From the NCBI GenBank assembly GCA_015068155.1, contig SVLC01000016.1:1-37108 (forward strand): 37,108 bases of DNA. The letters are read 5' to 3'. Below the pieces are notes generated by a model. The model saw only the letters and a list, made by a program, of their open reading frames with translations. It did not search any database and was not told the origin of the DNA. The stretch's first letter is position 1. The number at the start of each line of letters is the position of its first letter. This document shows, in pieces, positions 1 through 7,157 of the stretch. The translations under genes and the position numbers were made by a program. This stretch comes from Oscillospiraceae bacterium (GTDB lineage: Bacteria > Bacillota > Clostridia > Oscillospirales > Oscillospiraceae).

Positions 1-53
1 CTTATGCATCGTTTTACTGCTGCGATAATTTCTTCCACGCTTATTCTTGACAT
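1..53 (-). CDS. Putative transposase N-terminus (partial, runs off the left edge)
   Basis: The frame starts with ATG at 53-51 and reads MSRISVEEIIAAVKRCI before the window ends. This resembles the first helix of the HTH in IS3-family OrfA or related transposases, which often start with a short K/R-rich 'xxEEKIxAVxxxL' segment. A GGGGAG ribosome binding site lies 7 nt upstream, inside the inner arm of the terminal hairpin. Only 17 codons are visible, so the product is a family-level guess supported by its position next to an IS end. Confidence 0.45.
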   Translation of the reverse strand, partial: MSRISVEEIIAAVKRCI

Positions 54-124
54 AATAATACTCCCCATAGTGTAGTCTCGAAATTTTTGTTATTTCGAGT
101 GTCTACTCTATGGGGAGCATATCA
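1..124 (-). mobile_element. End of an IS3-like (IS150-type) insertion sequence, cut by the window edge
   Basis: Read on the minus strand, the element begins at 124 with TGATATGCTCCCCATAGAG and continues with GTAGACA. IS3-family ends typically start with TG and have a CCCC run followed by a GTAGACA-like motif. A second, inverted copy of this end (CTATGGGGAG at 61-70 on the minus strand) lies just inside, separated by a short loop. The start of an open reading frame follows at 53. The insertion lies 37 bp beyond the rpoD stop codon in the same orientation. The other end, and hence any target duplication, is outside the window. The family assignment rests on end structure and the N-terminus of the reading frame only. 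Confidence 0.6.
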
Positions 125-161
125 GCTTTGTCGGGGGGATCGGTTTTGGTAATGGAGAGGA

Positions 162-1304
162 TCAGCAGTAGAAATCCTTGATCCGCTTGGCGCGGCTGGG
201 ATGGCGCAGCTTGCGGATGGCCTTGTTTTCGATCTGGCGGATACGCTCACGGGTCACGCCGAAGATCTGACCCACTTCCTCCAGGGTGTGGGTGCGGCCG
301 TCGTACATACCGAAGCGCATCTTCAGCACATCGGCTTCCCGCTCGGTGAGGGTGTCGAGAATTTCCTTCAGCGCTTCGGCCAGCATGGCATTGGAGGTGG
401 CATCGGCGGGGCCGGGAGTACGGTCGTCCTCCACGAAGGAGCCGATGGAGGTGTCTTCTTCGTCACCCACGGGGGTATCCAGGGAGAGGGTATCGGCGGC
501 GGTGCGGTTGGCTTCGATGATCTTTTCCACCGGCAGGCCCAGCTCGGCGGCGATCTCCTCCACGGTGGGCTCGCGGCCCAGCTCCTGCACCAGCTTGCGG
601 TTGCAGCGGGTGGCCTTGTTGATGACCTCTACCATGTGCACCGGCACGCGAATGGTGCGGGCCTGGTCGGCAATGGCGCGGGTGATGGCCTGCCGGATCC
701 ACCAGGTGGCGTAAGTAGAGAATTTATTGCCCTTGGTCCAGTCGAACTTGTCCACAGCGCGGATCAGGCCGGTGTTGCCCTCCTGGATCAGGTCCAGAAT
801 ATGCAGACCGCGGCCGGAATATTTCTTGGCAATGGACACCACCAAACGCAGGTTGGCTTCCGTCAGCTTATTCTTGGCTTCCTGGTCACCCTCGGATACC
901 CGCTTAGCCAGTTCCACTTCTTCTTCGGCGGAAAGCAGCTTCACCTGGCCGATCTCCTTCAGGTACATACGCACCGGATCGTCCAGATTATATTCGGCGG
1001 CCAGGTCCACCGGGTCGATCAGATCCTCTTCCTTCATATCCAGATCGATATCGTCACCCAAATCGTCAACCAGGTCGTCACCCAGATCCAGGTCCAGCTC
1101 GTTGCCGATGATCTGGATGTTCATAGCCTCAAAACGGTCGTAGATCTCCTCGATCTTTTCGGCGGTCAGATCCAGCTTTTCCAACTGGGCGTTGAGATCG
1201 GAGGCGCGGATCATGCCCTCCTTGCGGCCCTGGGCGATCAGCGCCTGCAGAATAGCGGTGGCATCTTCGTTGGGTTTGGTGGTCTTTTTCGTGTTGTTGC
1301 TCAT
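162..1304 (-). CDS. rpoD: RNA polymerase primary sigma factor RpoD (SigA)
   Basis: This is the housekeeping sigma factor, which directs core RNA polymerase to -35/-10 promoters. The 380-residue protein has region 1.1 at about 12-65 and an acidic stretch (about 70-95, rich in D and L). Region 1.2 is at about 109-140 ([13 protein letters not shown]). Region 2 is at about 150-215, with the melting helix ending in [10 protein letters not shown]. Regions 3 and 4 follow, and 4.2 carries a helix-turn-helix ([19 protein letters not shown]) near 335-360. Length matches group 1 sigma factors of Firmicutes. The start has GAGGG 8 nt upstream. dnaG, the usual upstream partner, is absent; lepA is divergent upstream. 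An IS3-like element lies immediately downstream, and no terminator hairpin is visible between them. Confidence 0.97.
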   Translation of the reverse strand: MSNNTKKTTKPNEDATAILQALIAQGRKEGMIRASDLNAQLEKLDLTAEKIEEIYDRFEAMNIQIIGNELDLDLGDDLVDDLGDDIDLDMKEEDLIDPVDLAAEYNLDDPVRMYLKEIGQVKLLSAEEEVELAKRVSEGDQEAKNKLTEANLRLVVSIAKKYSGRGLHILDLIQEGNTGLIRAVDKFDWTKGNKFSTYATWWIRQAITRAIADQARTIRVPVHMVEVINKATRCNRKLVQELGREPTVEEIAAELGLPVEKIIEANRTAADTLSLDTPVGDEEDTSIGSFVEDDRTPGPADATSNAMLAEALKEILDTLTEREADVLKMRFGMYDGRTHTLEEVGQIFGVTRERIRQIENKAIRKLRHPSRAKRIKDFYC

Positions 1305-1343
1305 GATGCATTCCCTCTTTATCTAATTAACGTTTGTGTAAAG

Positions 1344-1372
1344 ACTATAGCCCGATTTTGAAATTTTGACAA
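1344..1372 (-). promoter_or_regulatory. rpoD promoter
   Basis: On the minus strand TTGTCA (1372-1367) and TATAGT (1349-1344) are separated by exactly 17 bp, about 40 bp upstream of the rpoD ATG. This is a good sigma-A match. Confidence 0.7.
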
Positions 1373-1466
1373 GGGCTAAACCCAAAAATTTTCAAAAAAA
1401 TTACGATTTCCGGCTTTTTTATGACGAACAAAGGGAGTTTTCCCGAAAAAACCGAAAAACATACAG

Positions 1467-1495
1467 TTTACAACCGCCGGATTTTTTTGTATAAT
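1467..1495 (+). promoter_or_regulatory. Promoter driving lepA
   Basis: TTTACA (1467-1472), a 17-bp spacer and a perfect TATAAT (1490-1495). The predicted transcript has a leader of about 140 nt before lepA, which contains the hairpin at 1557-1586. Confidence 0.75.
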
Positions 1496-1520
1496 AAGGA
1501 AAATGTGGTACTGCGCACAA

Positions 1521-1611
1521 AAATGCGGCGCATGAAGCTGTTGCGTAGCAGAACAATGTAGGGCGGGAGCAAGCCCCCGCCCTACGATAAAACTGTTAGA
1601 TAAACGAAACT
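1521..1611 (+). repeat. Intergenic repeat related to the 144-bp tRNA-Lys array, interrupted by a REP-like hairpin
   Basis: The order of motifs AAATGCGGCGC (1521-1531), GAACAATG (1551-1558) and TAAACGAAACT (1601-1611) is the same as in the array at 29.6-30.1 kb (29657-29667, 29702-29709, 29712-29722). Between the last two sits a palindrome, GTAGGGCGGG...CCCGCCCTAC (about 1558-1585), absent from the array. The element occupies most of the lepA leader. The relationship is seen by eye from three shared blocks. Confidence 0.5.
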
Positions 1612-1639
1612 TTGAAAATCACCAGCGAGGTATTACGAT

Positions 1640-3448
1640 ATGACCGAACTTTCCAAAATCCGTAATTTTTCCATCATTGCCCATATCGACCACGGTAAAT
1701 CCACCCTGGCCGACCGCCTGCTGGAAGAATGCAGCGCCATCGACCAGCGCCATCGGGCGGAGCAGATCCTGGACTCCATGGATCTGGAGCAGGAGCGGGG
1801 CATTACCATTAAGGCCACCGCCGCTACGCTGAATTACACCGCCGATGACGGGGAAGTCTATGCGCTGAACCTCATCGACACCCCCGGCCATGTGGACTTT
1901 AACTACGAGGTTTCCCGCTCTTTGGCTGCCTGCGAGGGCGCTATTTTGGTGGTGGATGCCTCCCAGGGCGTGGAAGCCCAGACTCTGGCCAATACCTATC
2001 TGGCCATCGACGCCGGCCTGGAAGTGCTGCCGGTGATCAATAAGATCGACCTGCCCTCTGCCCGTCCGGCAGAGGTAAAGGCAGAGGTGGAGGATATCAT
2101 CGGCCTGCCGGCGGAGGATTCTCCGGAAATTTCCGCGAAAAACGGCATCAATATCCGTTCGGTGTTGGAAATGATCGTCAAGGATGTTCCCGCGCCCACC
2201 GGCGACCGGAATGCGCCGCTGCAGGCGCTGATCTTTGACAGCGTATACGACAGCTATCGGGGCGTCATCGTTTACACCCGCATCAAGGAGGGCACTGTCC
2301 GTCCCGGCATGGATATCAAAATGATGGCCACCGGCGCGGTGTACAAGGTGGTGGAAGTAGGCACCATGAGTCCCATGGGTCTGCAGAGCCGGGATGCCCT
2401 GGGCGCCGGCGAGGTGGGTTACATCACCGCATCCATCAAGACCGTGGCGGATACCCAGGTGGGAGACACCATCACCTCTGTGGAAAATCCCGCCGCCGAG
2501 CCGCTGCCGGGCTACCGTCCGGTGCAGCCTATGGTGTTCTCCGGCGTGTATCCGGCCGACGGCGCCAAGTACCAGGATCTGCGGGATGCCCTGGAAAAGC
2601 TTAAGCTCAACGATGCTTCTTTTGTTTACGAGCTGGAAAGCTCCATTGCCCTGGGCTTCGGTTTCCGCTGCGGTTTCTTGGGATTGCTCCATATGGAGAT
2701 CATCCAGGAGCGGCTGGAAAGAGAGTATAATCTGGACCTGATCACCACCGCCCCCAACGTTGTCTACCGGGTCACCAAAAATGACGGCACGGTGATCATG
2801 GTGGACAATCCCCTGGACTATCCCGACCCGGCGGAGATCCAACTGGCGGAGGAACCCTTCGTCAAGCTGAACCTCATCGGACCCCAGGAATACGTGGGCA
2901 ATATGATGGATCTGGCCCAGCAGCGCCGGGGCGAATTCAAGGATATGGTGTATCTGGATGCCAGCCGTGTGGAGCTGCATTATGAGATGCCGCTGAACGA
3001 GATCATTTATGACTTCTTCGATGCCCTCAAATCCCGCACCCGCGGCTACGGCTCCCTGGACTATGAGCTTATCGGCTACCGGCCCTCGAAGCTCGTCAAG
3101 CTGGATATTCTCCTGAACGGCGACATTGTGGATGCCTTGAGCTTCATCCTCTTTGCGGAAAATGCCTACCCCAGAGCCCGGAAGATCTGCGAAAAGCTGA
3201 AGGAGAATATCCCGAGAGCCCAGTTTGAGATTCCGGTGCAGGCGGCCATCGGCGGCAAGATCATTGCCCGGGAAACCATTAAGGCGGTCCGTAAGGACGT
3301 GCTGGCCAAGTGCTACGGCGGCGACATTACGAGAAAGAAGAAGCTGCTGGAAAAGCAGAAGGAAGGCAAAAAGCGGATGCGCACCTTTGGTACCGTGTCT
3401 GTTCCCTCCGAGGCTTTCATGGCAGTGCTGAAGCTGGACGAAGACTAA
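1640..3448 (+). CDS. lepA: Elongation factor 4 (LepA), translational GTPase
   Basis: LepA is a ribosome-associated GTPase related to EF-G, implicated in back-translocation or ribosome biogenesis. The 602-residue length is canonical. The GTPase motifs are clear: G1 AHIDHGKST at 14-22, the switch region GITIKA at 54-59, G3 DTPGH at 80-84 and G4 NKID at 134-137. The LepA-specific C-terminal region with [17 protein letters not shown] is present near the end. The start gives the family-typical N-terminus ([15 protein letters not shown]) with a modest GCGAGG site upstream. The gene has its own promoter and is followed, after a hairpin element, by an mgtC-like gene. In many Firmicutes lepA precedes hemN and hrcA, which is not the case here. 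Confidence 0.97.
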   Translation: MTELSKIRNFSIIAHIDHGKSTLADRLLEECSAIDQRHRAEQILDSMDLEQERGITIKATAATLNYTADDGEVYALNLIDTPGHVDFNYEVSRSLAACEGAILVVDASQGVEAQTLANTYLAIDAGLEVLPVINKIDLPSARPAEVKAEVEDIIGLPAEDSPEISAKNGINIRSVLEMIVKDVPAPTGDRNAPLQALIFDSVYDSYRGVIVYTRIKEGTVRPGMDIKMMATGAVYKVVEVGTMSPMGLQSRDALGAGEVGYITASIKTVADTQVGDTITSVENPAAEPLPGYRPVQPMVFSGVYPADGAKYQDLRDALEKLKLNDASFVYELESSIALGFGFRCGFLGLLHMEIIQERLEREYNLDLITTAPNVVYRVTKNDGTVIMVDNPLDYPDPAEIQLAEEPFVKLNLIGPQEYVGNMMDLAQQRRGEFKDMVYLDASRVELHYEMPLNEIIYDFFDALKSRTRGYGSLDYELIGYRPSKLVKLDILLNGDIVDALSFILFAENAYPRARKICEKLKENIPRAQFEIPVQAAIGGKIIARETIKAVRKDVLAKCYGGDITRKKKLLEKQKEGKKRMRTFGTVSVPSEAFMAVLKLDED

Positions 3449-3463
3449 GCAATGCATAATTCA

Positions 3464-3530
3464 CAATTACAAATTACAAATTGTACCACAGATCTGCCAA
3501 TTTATAATTAATAATTTGTAATTTGTAATT
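3464..3530. repeat. AT-rich inverted repeat (MITE-like hairpin) between lepA and the mgtC-like gene
   Basis: An 18-bp perfect inverted repeat, AATTACAAATTACAAATT at 3465-3482 and its complement at 3513-3530, encloses a loop of about 30 bp. The loop carries a promoter-like sequence. The block is strikingly AT-rich against GC-rich neighbours and could also terminate lepA transcription. Confidence 0.7.
3481..3508 (+). promoter_or_regulatory. Promoter inside the hairpin, reading into the mgtC-like gene
   Basis: TTGTAC (3481-3486), a 16-bp spacer and TATAAT (3503-3508) lie largely within the loop of the inverted repeat. The AAAGGAGG ribosome binding site at 3532-3539 and ATG at 3546 follow. Confidence 0.5.
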
Positions 3531-3545
3531 AGAAAGGAGGCCCCT

Positions 3546-4265
3546 ATGACCTGGCAGGAATTTTACAACCAATACATCAATCTAGAGCCCGGCATTGTTG
3601 CCATCGCCCTGCGGCTGCTGTGCGCCATGCTCATCGGCAGTCTCATCGGCGTGGAGCGGGAATACACCCACCGGCCGGCAGGCCTGCGGACCCATATTTT
3701 GGTGGCCCTGGGCGCCTGCGTAGCATCCATCATGGGCCAAATGCTCTTTGCCCAGTACGGCCCCTCCTCGGATCCGGCCCGCCTCAGCGCCCAGGTCATC
3801 ACCGGCGTGGGCTTTTTGGGCGCCGGCACCATTATGAAAGAGGGCGTCAACGTCCGGGGCCTCACCACCGCCGCCAGCGTTTGGACGGTGGCCTGTTTGG
3901 GCATTGCCGCCGGCTTCGGCCATTACGCCCTGGCACTGCTTGGCATGCTGCTGACCTTGCTGACGCTGACCCTGCTGGAATCCTTCCAGCGCCGGCTGAT
4001 CCATCAGCACAGCATGGAAGAGCGGTTCCGGATCCTGGCGGAGGATCTTGAGCAGGCGCTGACCCATATCAACGCCGCCAAAGGCCCCCAGATCACCCTG
4101 TTTGACATGGATGTCCGGCCGGAGGGCGATTGCTATGTGATCAGCTTTCGGGTCTGGTTTGTGGGCCGAAAGACAGAAAAACGGCGCACCGCCTTTTTTG
4201 CCCGGCTGGCGGCGGCTCCCGGCATCCGCCAAGTCACCACCGACGCTGATAAAACCAAAGTTTAA
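3546..4265 (+). CDS. MgtC/SapB family inner-membrane protein
   Basis: The protein has 239 residues. Hydrophobic helices fill roughly residues 18-150, and the family core is plain: GSLIGVEREYTHRPAGLRTH, then ITGVGFLGAGTIMKEG, then GLTTAASVWTVACLGIAAG. The remaining 80 residues form a soluble domain resembling the C-terminal ACT-like domain of MgtC. MgtC proteins are linked to growth at low magnesium and to modulation of ATP synthase in some pathogens; in commensal Firmicutes the role is not defined. AAAGGAGG precedes the ATG by 6 nt. The lipoprotein gene downstream begins 20 bp after the stop, so the two are probably co-transcribed. No Mg-sensing leader was recognised. Confidence 0.9.
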   Translation: MTWQEFYNQYINLEPGIVAIALRLLCAMLIGSLIGVEREYTHRPAGLRTHILVALGACVASIMGQMLFAQYGPSSDPARLSAQVITGVGFLGAGTIMKEGVNVRGLTTAASVWTVACLGIAAGFGHYALALLGMLLTLLTLTLLESFQRRLIHQHSMEERFRILAEDLEQALTHINAAKGPQITLFDMDVRPEGDCYVISFRVWFVGRKTEKRRTAFFARLAAAPGIRQVTTDADKTKV

Positions 4266-4285
4266 TACATAAGGAGAGTATTTTT

Positions 4286-5110
4286 ATGAAAAAGATCATT
4301 GCCATCGCGCTGCTTCTGAGTATGGCCCTGAGCCTGACCGCCTGCAGCGTGGGCAGCAGCCTGCCCACCACCACCCAGCCGGAAAACGTTCCCACCAAGA
4401 CCATTTATGTGCTGGCCAAGCAGACCACTACCCACTATGTTGGTGAGGAAGTGACGGACCAGTACAGCTTCGAAAACACCTACGATGAAAAGGGTTTTCT
4501 TGCCAAGCAGCTCTGGGCCCGCTCCGACGGCGTAGTCATCGAAATGGAAGTGGAAAACGACGAATACGGCCGGGTCATCCGCATGAGCCAGACGGTCAAC
4601 GACGAAACCGCCGTTGTGGAGTACACCTATGATGCGTACGGCAACACCGCATCCACTGTCAGAACCAGCAATGGCGTTGTGATCAGTAACGAGAAGTACA
4701 CCTACGACGCCGATGGCAATATTCTCGTTGAGGAGCGGACATACCGCGGCGGTGACGTTTCTTCCAGCAAGCGCATCTATGAAAACGGCCGGCTGGTGAA
4801 GACAGAAATGTATAGCGGAGAAGAACTGAACCAGATCGATGTTTATGAATACAACGACCAGGGTCAGATCACCGCTCGGAAGACCTGCACCGAGAAAGGG
4901 GTCGTTTTGGCCACCTACCTCTACACCTACTCCGACGACGGCCGCACCACCACCATCACCAACGAAAAATGGCGTCTGAGCACCAGCACCACCGTAGACG
5001 AGCATGGCAATGTCATCCGTACCGAAAGCAAGGACGCCGGCGGCGGCACCATCATTGAGTACACCTACATCGCCATCGAGATCCCCGAAAATTATCCCAG
5101 AAAGAGCTAA
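4286..5110 (+). CDS. Secreted lipoprotein with YD/RHS-like repeats
   Basis: The N-terminus is a lipoprotein signal peptide with lipobox LTAC (MKKIIAIALLLSMALSLTAC), so the mature protein starts at Cys20 and is lipid-anchored outside the membrane. The rest is a series of short beta-rich units such as YTYDAYGNTAS, YTYDADGNI, YEYNDQGQI and YTYSDDGR, which resemble YD repeats of RHS-type proteins. No catalytic domain is visible. It lies between an MgtC-like gene and a HIT gene with tight spacing (20 and 13 bp), suggesting one transcript. A second lipoprotein of the same general build lies at 31974-33578. Function is unknown; a role in surface or envelope interaction is inference. Confidence 0.75.
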   Translation: MKKIIAIALLLSMALSLTACSVGSSLPTTTQPENVPTKTIYVLAKQTTTHYVGEEVTDQYSFENTYDEKGFLAKQLWARSDGVVIEMEVENDEYGRVIRMSQTVNDETAVVEYTYDAYGNTASTVRTSNGVVISNEKYTYDADGNILVEERTYRGGDVSSSKRIYENGRLVKTEMYSGEELNQIDVYEYNDQGQITARKTCTEKGVVLATYLYTYSDDGRTTTITNEKWRLSTSTTVDEHGNVIRTESKDAGGGTIIEYTYIAIEIPENYPRKS

Positions 5111-5123
5111 GGGAGGAAAAATT

Positions 5124-5465
5124 ATGGAAAACTGTCTGTTTTGCAAGATCGTGAAGGGTGACATTCCCTCCACCAAGGTCTACGAGGACGAGAAGGTCCT
5201 GGCTTTCCGGGATATCGCCCCCATGGCCCCCACCCATATTTTGGTGATCCCCAAGGAGCATATCGGCTCCGTCAACGAGGTTAACGCCGAAAATGCCGCC
5301 ATCGTGGCCCACATTTTCACCGTGATCCCCCAGATCGCCGCGGCGGAAAAGCTGGAAGGCGGCTACCGGGTGGTCAGCAACTGCGGCCCCGACGCCGGAC
5401 AGACCGTGCATCACCTGCACTTCCATATCCTGGGAGGCAAGCAGCTCAGCGCAGAAATGGCATAA
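5124..5465 (+). CDS. HIT-family (histidine triad) nucleotide hydrolase, HinT-like
   Basis: HIT proteins hydrolyse purine nucleoside phosphoramidates and related substrates in the cytoplasm. The 113-residue protein begins MENCLFCKIVKGDIPS, typical of HinT, with FRDIAPMAPTHILVIPKEHI in the middle and the catalytic triad motif VHHLHFHIL near residues 95-103. The start at 5124 is chosen because GGGAGG lies 7 nt upstream and because it gives the canonical family N-terminus; the reading frame extends further upstream into the lipoprotein gene without a good site. It is the last gene of the lepA-side group and ends at a bidirectional terminator. Confidence 0.95.
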   Translation: MENCLFCKIVKGDIPSTKVYEDEKVLAFRDIAPMAPTHILVIPKEHIGSVNEVNAENAAIVAHIFTVIPQIAAAEKLEGGYRVVSNCGPDAGQTVHHLHFHILGGKQLSAEMA

Positions 5466-5470
5466 AAAAA

Positions 5471-5510
5471 GGACCGTTGCGAGCAATTCGCAGCGGTCCA
5501 ATTTATTTAT
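5471..5510. terminator. Bidirectional terminator between the HIT gene and the sugar transporter gene
   Basis: A 12-bp stem (GGACCGTTGCGA with TCGCAGCGGTCC, one G-T mismatch) spans 5471-5499. It has an A-run on its left (5464-5470) and a T-rich run on its right (5501-5510). It serves both convergent genes. Confidence 0.8.
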
Positions 5511-7093
5511 TCCACAGACACGGTCTCGTCGGTGATGGTGGCCATGGCTTCCTCCGGCGACATACCGCCGGCAATGGCCTGCTTTCGGGCGGCATTGACG
5601 GCCTGGATCACCTTGACCCGGTTGCCGTCCAGCTCATAACCCCGCATGGCGATCAGCGTCAGCAGCCAGGCGCACATGGGCACAATGCAGAACAGCGCGA
5701 TCACCACGCCGTTCATACCCGGCGCAAAGGGGGTGGTTTTGGTGGGCAGATCGTGGATGCCGATGAACAGCAGGGCAACGGCCACCACGGTGGAAGAAAG
5801 GCTGGACACCAGCTTATCCACCAGGCTGAACAGTGTGCCCATAACGCCGGGGATAAACTTGCCGGAGCAGTAGGTTTCGTAGTCGGCGCAGTCAGCCACC
5901 ATGGGGATGGGCATATCGGCGGTGGAATAGTAAGCGCCGTAGCCCACGCCGAAGAACAGGATAAACAGTACGGTGTAAAGATTGATGGAAAGCTTGCCGT
6001 TGTCAAACAGACTTAGATTCCAGGCAGGATCCCCCTGTTTCCATAGCAGAAGCAGCGCCAGCACGCCGATGTAGCACACAAACGCCACAGCCACATAGGT
6101 CATCAGAGATTTTTTCTGACCGTGTTTTTGGGCGGTGCGGACGGTGAGCAGGAAGAAGGGCGCGCTGAAGACGTAGCCCAGCGCCATCATCACGGAGTTG
6201 AGGGCGTCGTACTTGTTTTGACCCACCACCTGACCGGCATCGTTGACCGTGGTGCCGAATTGGGTCATGGCGCCGTAGAGCATACACAGCACCGTCAGAT
6301 TGGTGGCAACCGCCAGCGCCAGCTTGCAGCCGCCGCCGGCTACCATCAGCCGCTGCAGAGGCTTGTTGCGGCGGATAATGGATACATATTCCCGCACCTT
6401 TACCGGCTCTTGCTGGCCGCCAATGCCGAAATACTTCTCGTTGTCCTTTTTCCAGATGCCGATGATGGCCAGAATGGTGAGCAAAACTGACAGACCCACG
6501 CCGATGGGGGTCATAATGGCAAACCACTTGACATTGTAGTCACCGGCGATGCCGTCGCTGGCGATCACCATGCCCAGCACCTGCATCAGACCCATACCGG
6601 CCAAAGAGCCGATGGTATTGAAAATGGTAAACAGCGGACGCTGCTTGGGATCATTGGTCAGCACCGGCTGCGCCGAACGGGTGACGGAGGTCTGGAAGGT
6701 GTAACCCAGCACCCAAATGGCATACAGCAGGATGAACAAGGTGTAGCGCAGCCACATCAGGTTTTCCGGCACCAGCGGGGTGAGCATATACAGCAAGATC
6801 ACCGAAATGGCCATTACCACATTGCCGATCACCATAAAGGGACGGAATTTGCCGAATTTGCCGTTGGTTTTGTCCATGATGGCGCCGATAATGGGGTCGG
6901 TGATGGCGTCAAAGACGCGCATGCCGGTGATCATAAAAGAGGCAAACACCGCAGCCAGACCCAGCACCTTGTTGCCGAAGGTGGCGATGTAGGAAAGAAT
7001 CAGCACGAAATAGACATTGGTGGCGCCGTTGTTCATGGGAAACAGGGCCAGTTGGTAAAATTTCGCCCGGTTCATGCCGTTGTTTTCGTTCAT
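5507..7093 (-). CDS. GPH-family (MelB-like) glycoside:cation symporter
   Basis: This is a 528-residue membrane protein with about 12 hydrophobic helices. The MelB/GPH signature is near the N-terminus: FDAITDPIIGAIMDKTNGKF at about 61-80, with cation-binding Asp62 and Asp66, followed by GKFRPF. A second half-repeat begins around residue 260. GPH transporters import oligosaccharides or glycosides together with Na+ or H+. It lies 64 bp downstream of a GH2 gene and behind a GH3 gene on the same strand, so it probably imports the glycoside that the GH2 enzyme cleaves; the substrate is not deducible from sequence. AAGGAG lies 7 nt before the ATG. The C-terminal ~50 residues are hydrophilic and cytoplasmic. 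Confidence 0.92.
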   Translation of the reverse strand: MNENNGMNRAKFYQLALFPMNNGATNVYFVLILSYIATFGNKVLGLAAVFASFMITGMRVFDAITDPIIGAIMDKTNGKFGKFRPFMVIGNVVMAISVILLYMLTPLVPENLMWLRYTLFILLYAIWVLGYTFQTSVTRSAQPVLTNDPKQRPLFTIFNTIGSLAGMGLMQVLGMVIASDGIAGDYNVKWFAIMTPIGVGLSVLLTILAIIGIWKKDNEKYFGIGGQQEPVKVREYVSIIRRNKPLQRLMVAGGGCKLALAVATNLTVLCMLYGAMTQFGTTVNDAGQVVGQNKYDALNSVMMALGYVFSAPFFLLTVRTAQKHGQKKSLMTYVAVAFVCYIGVLALLLLWKQGDPAWNLSLFDNGKLSINLYTVLFILFFGVGYGAYYSTADMPIPMVADCADYETYCSGKFIPGVMGTLFSLVDKLVSSLSSTVVAVALLFIGIHDLPTKTTPFAPGMNGVVIALFCIVPMCAWLLTLIAMRGYELDGNRVKVIQAVNAARKQAIAGGMSPEEAMATITDETVSVE

Positions 7094-7157
7094 AGAGGTT
7101 CTCCTTATTTTTCAAAAAGGTTCCGTTTGCCGCGCTGAATGAAACGGCAATTTGATC

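Noticed and set aside
1320-1350. Similarity between TTTGTGTAAAGACTATAG here and TTTGTGTAAGGACTATAA at about 36985-37002.
   Set aside because: The match is about 16 of 18 bases, but one lies in the rpoD promoter/leader and the other after a terminator. With only two sites and no shared function visible, chance or a shared promoter-like motif is enough.
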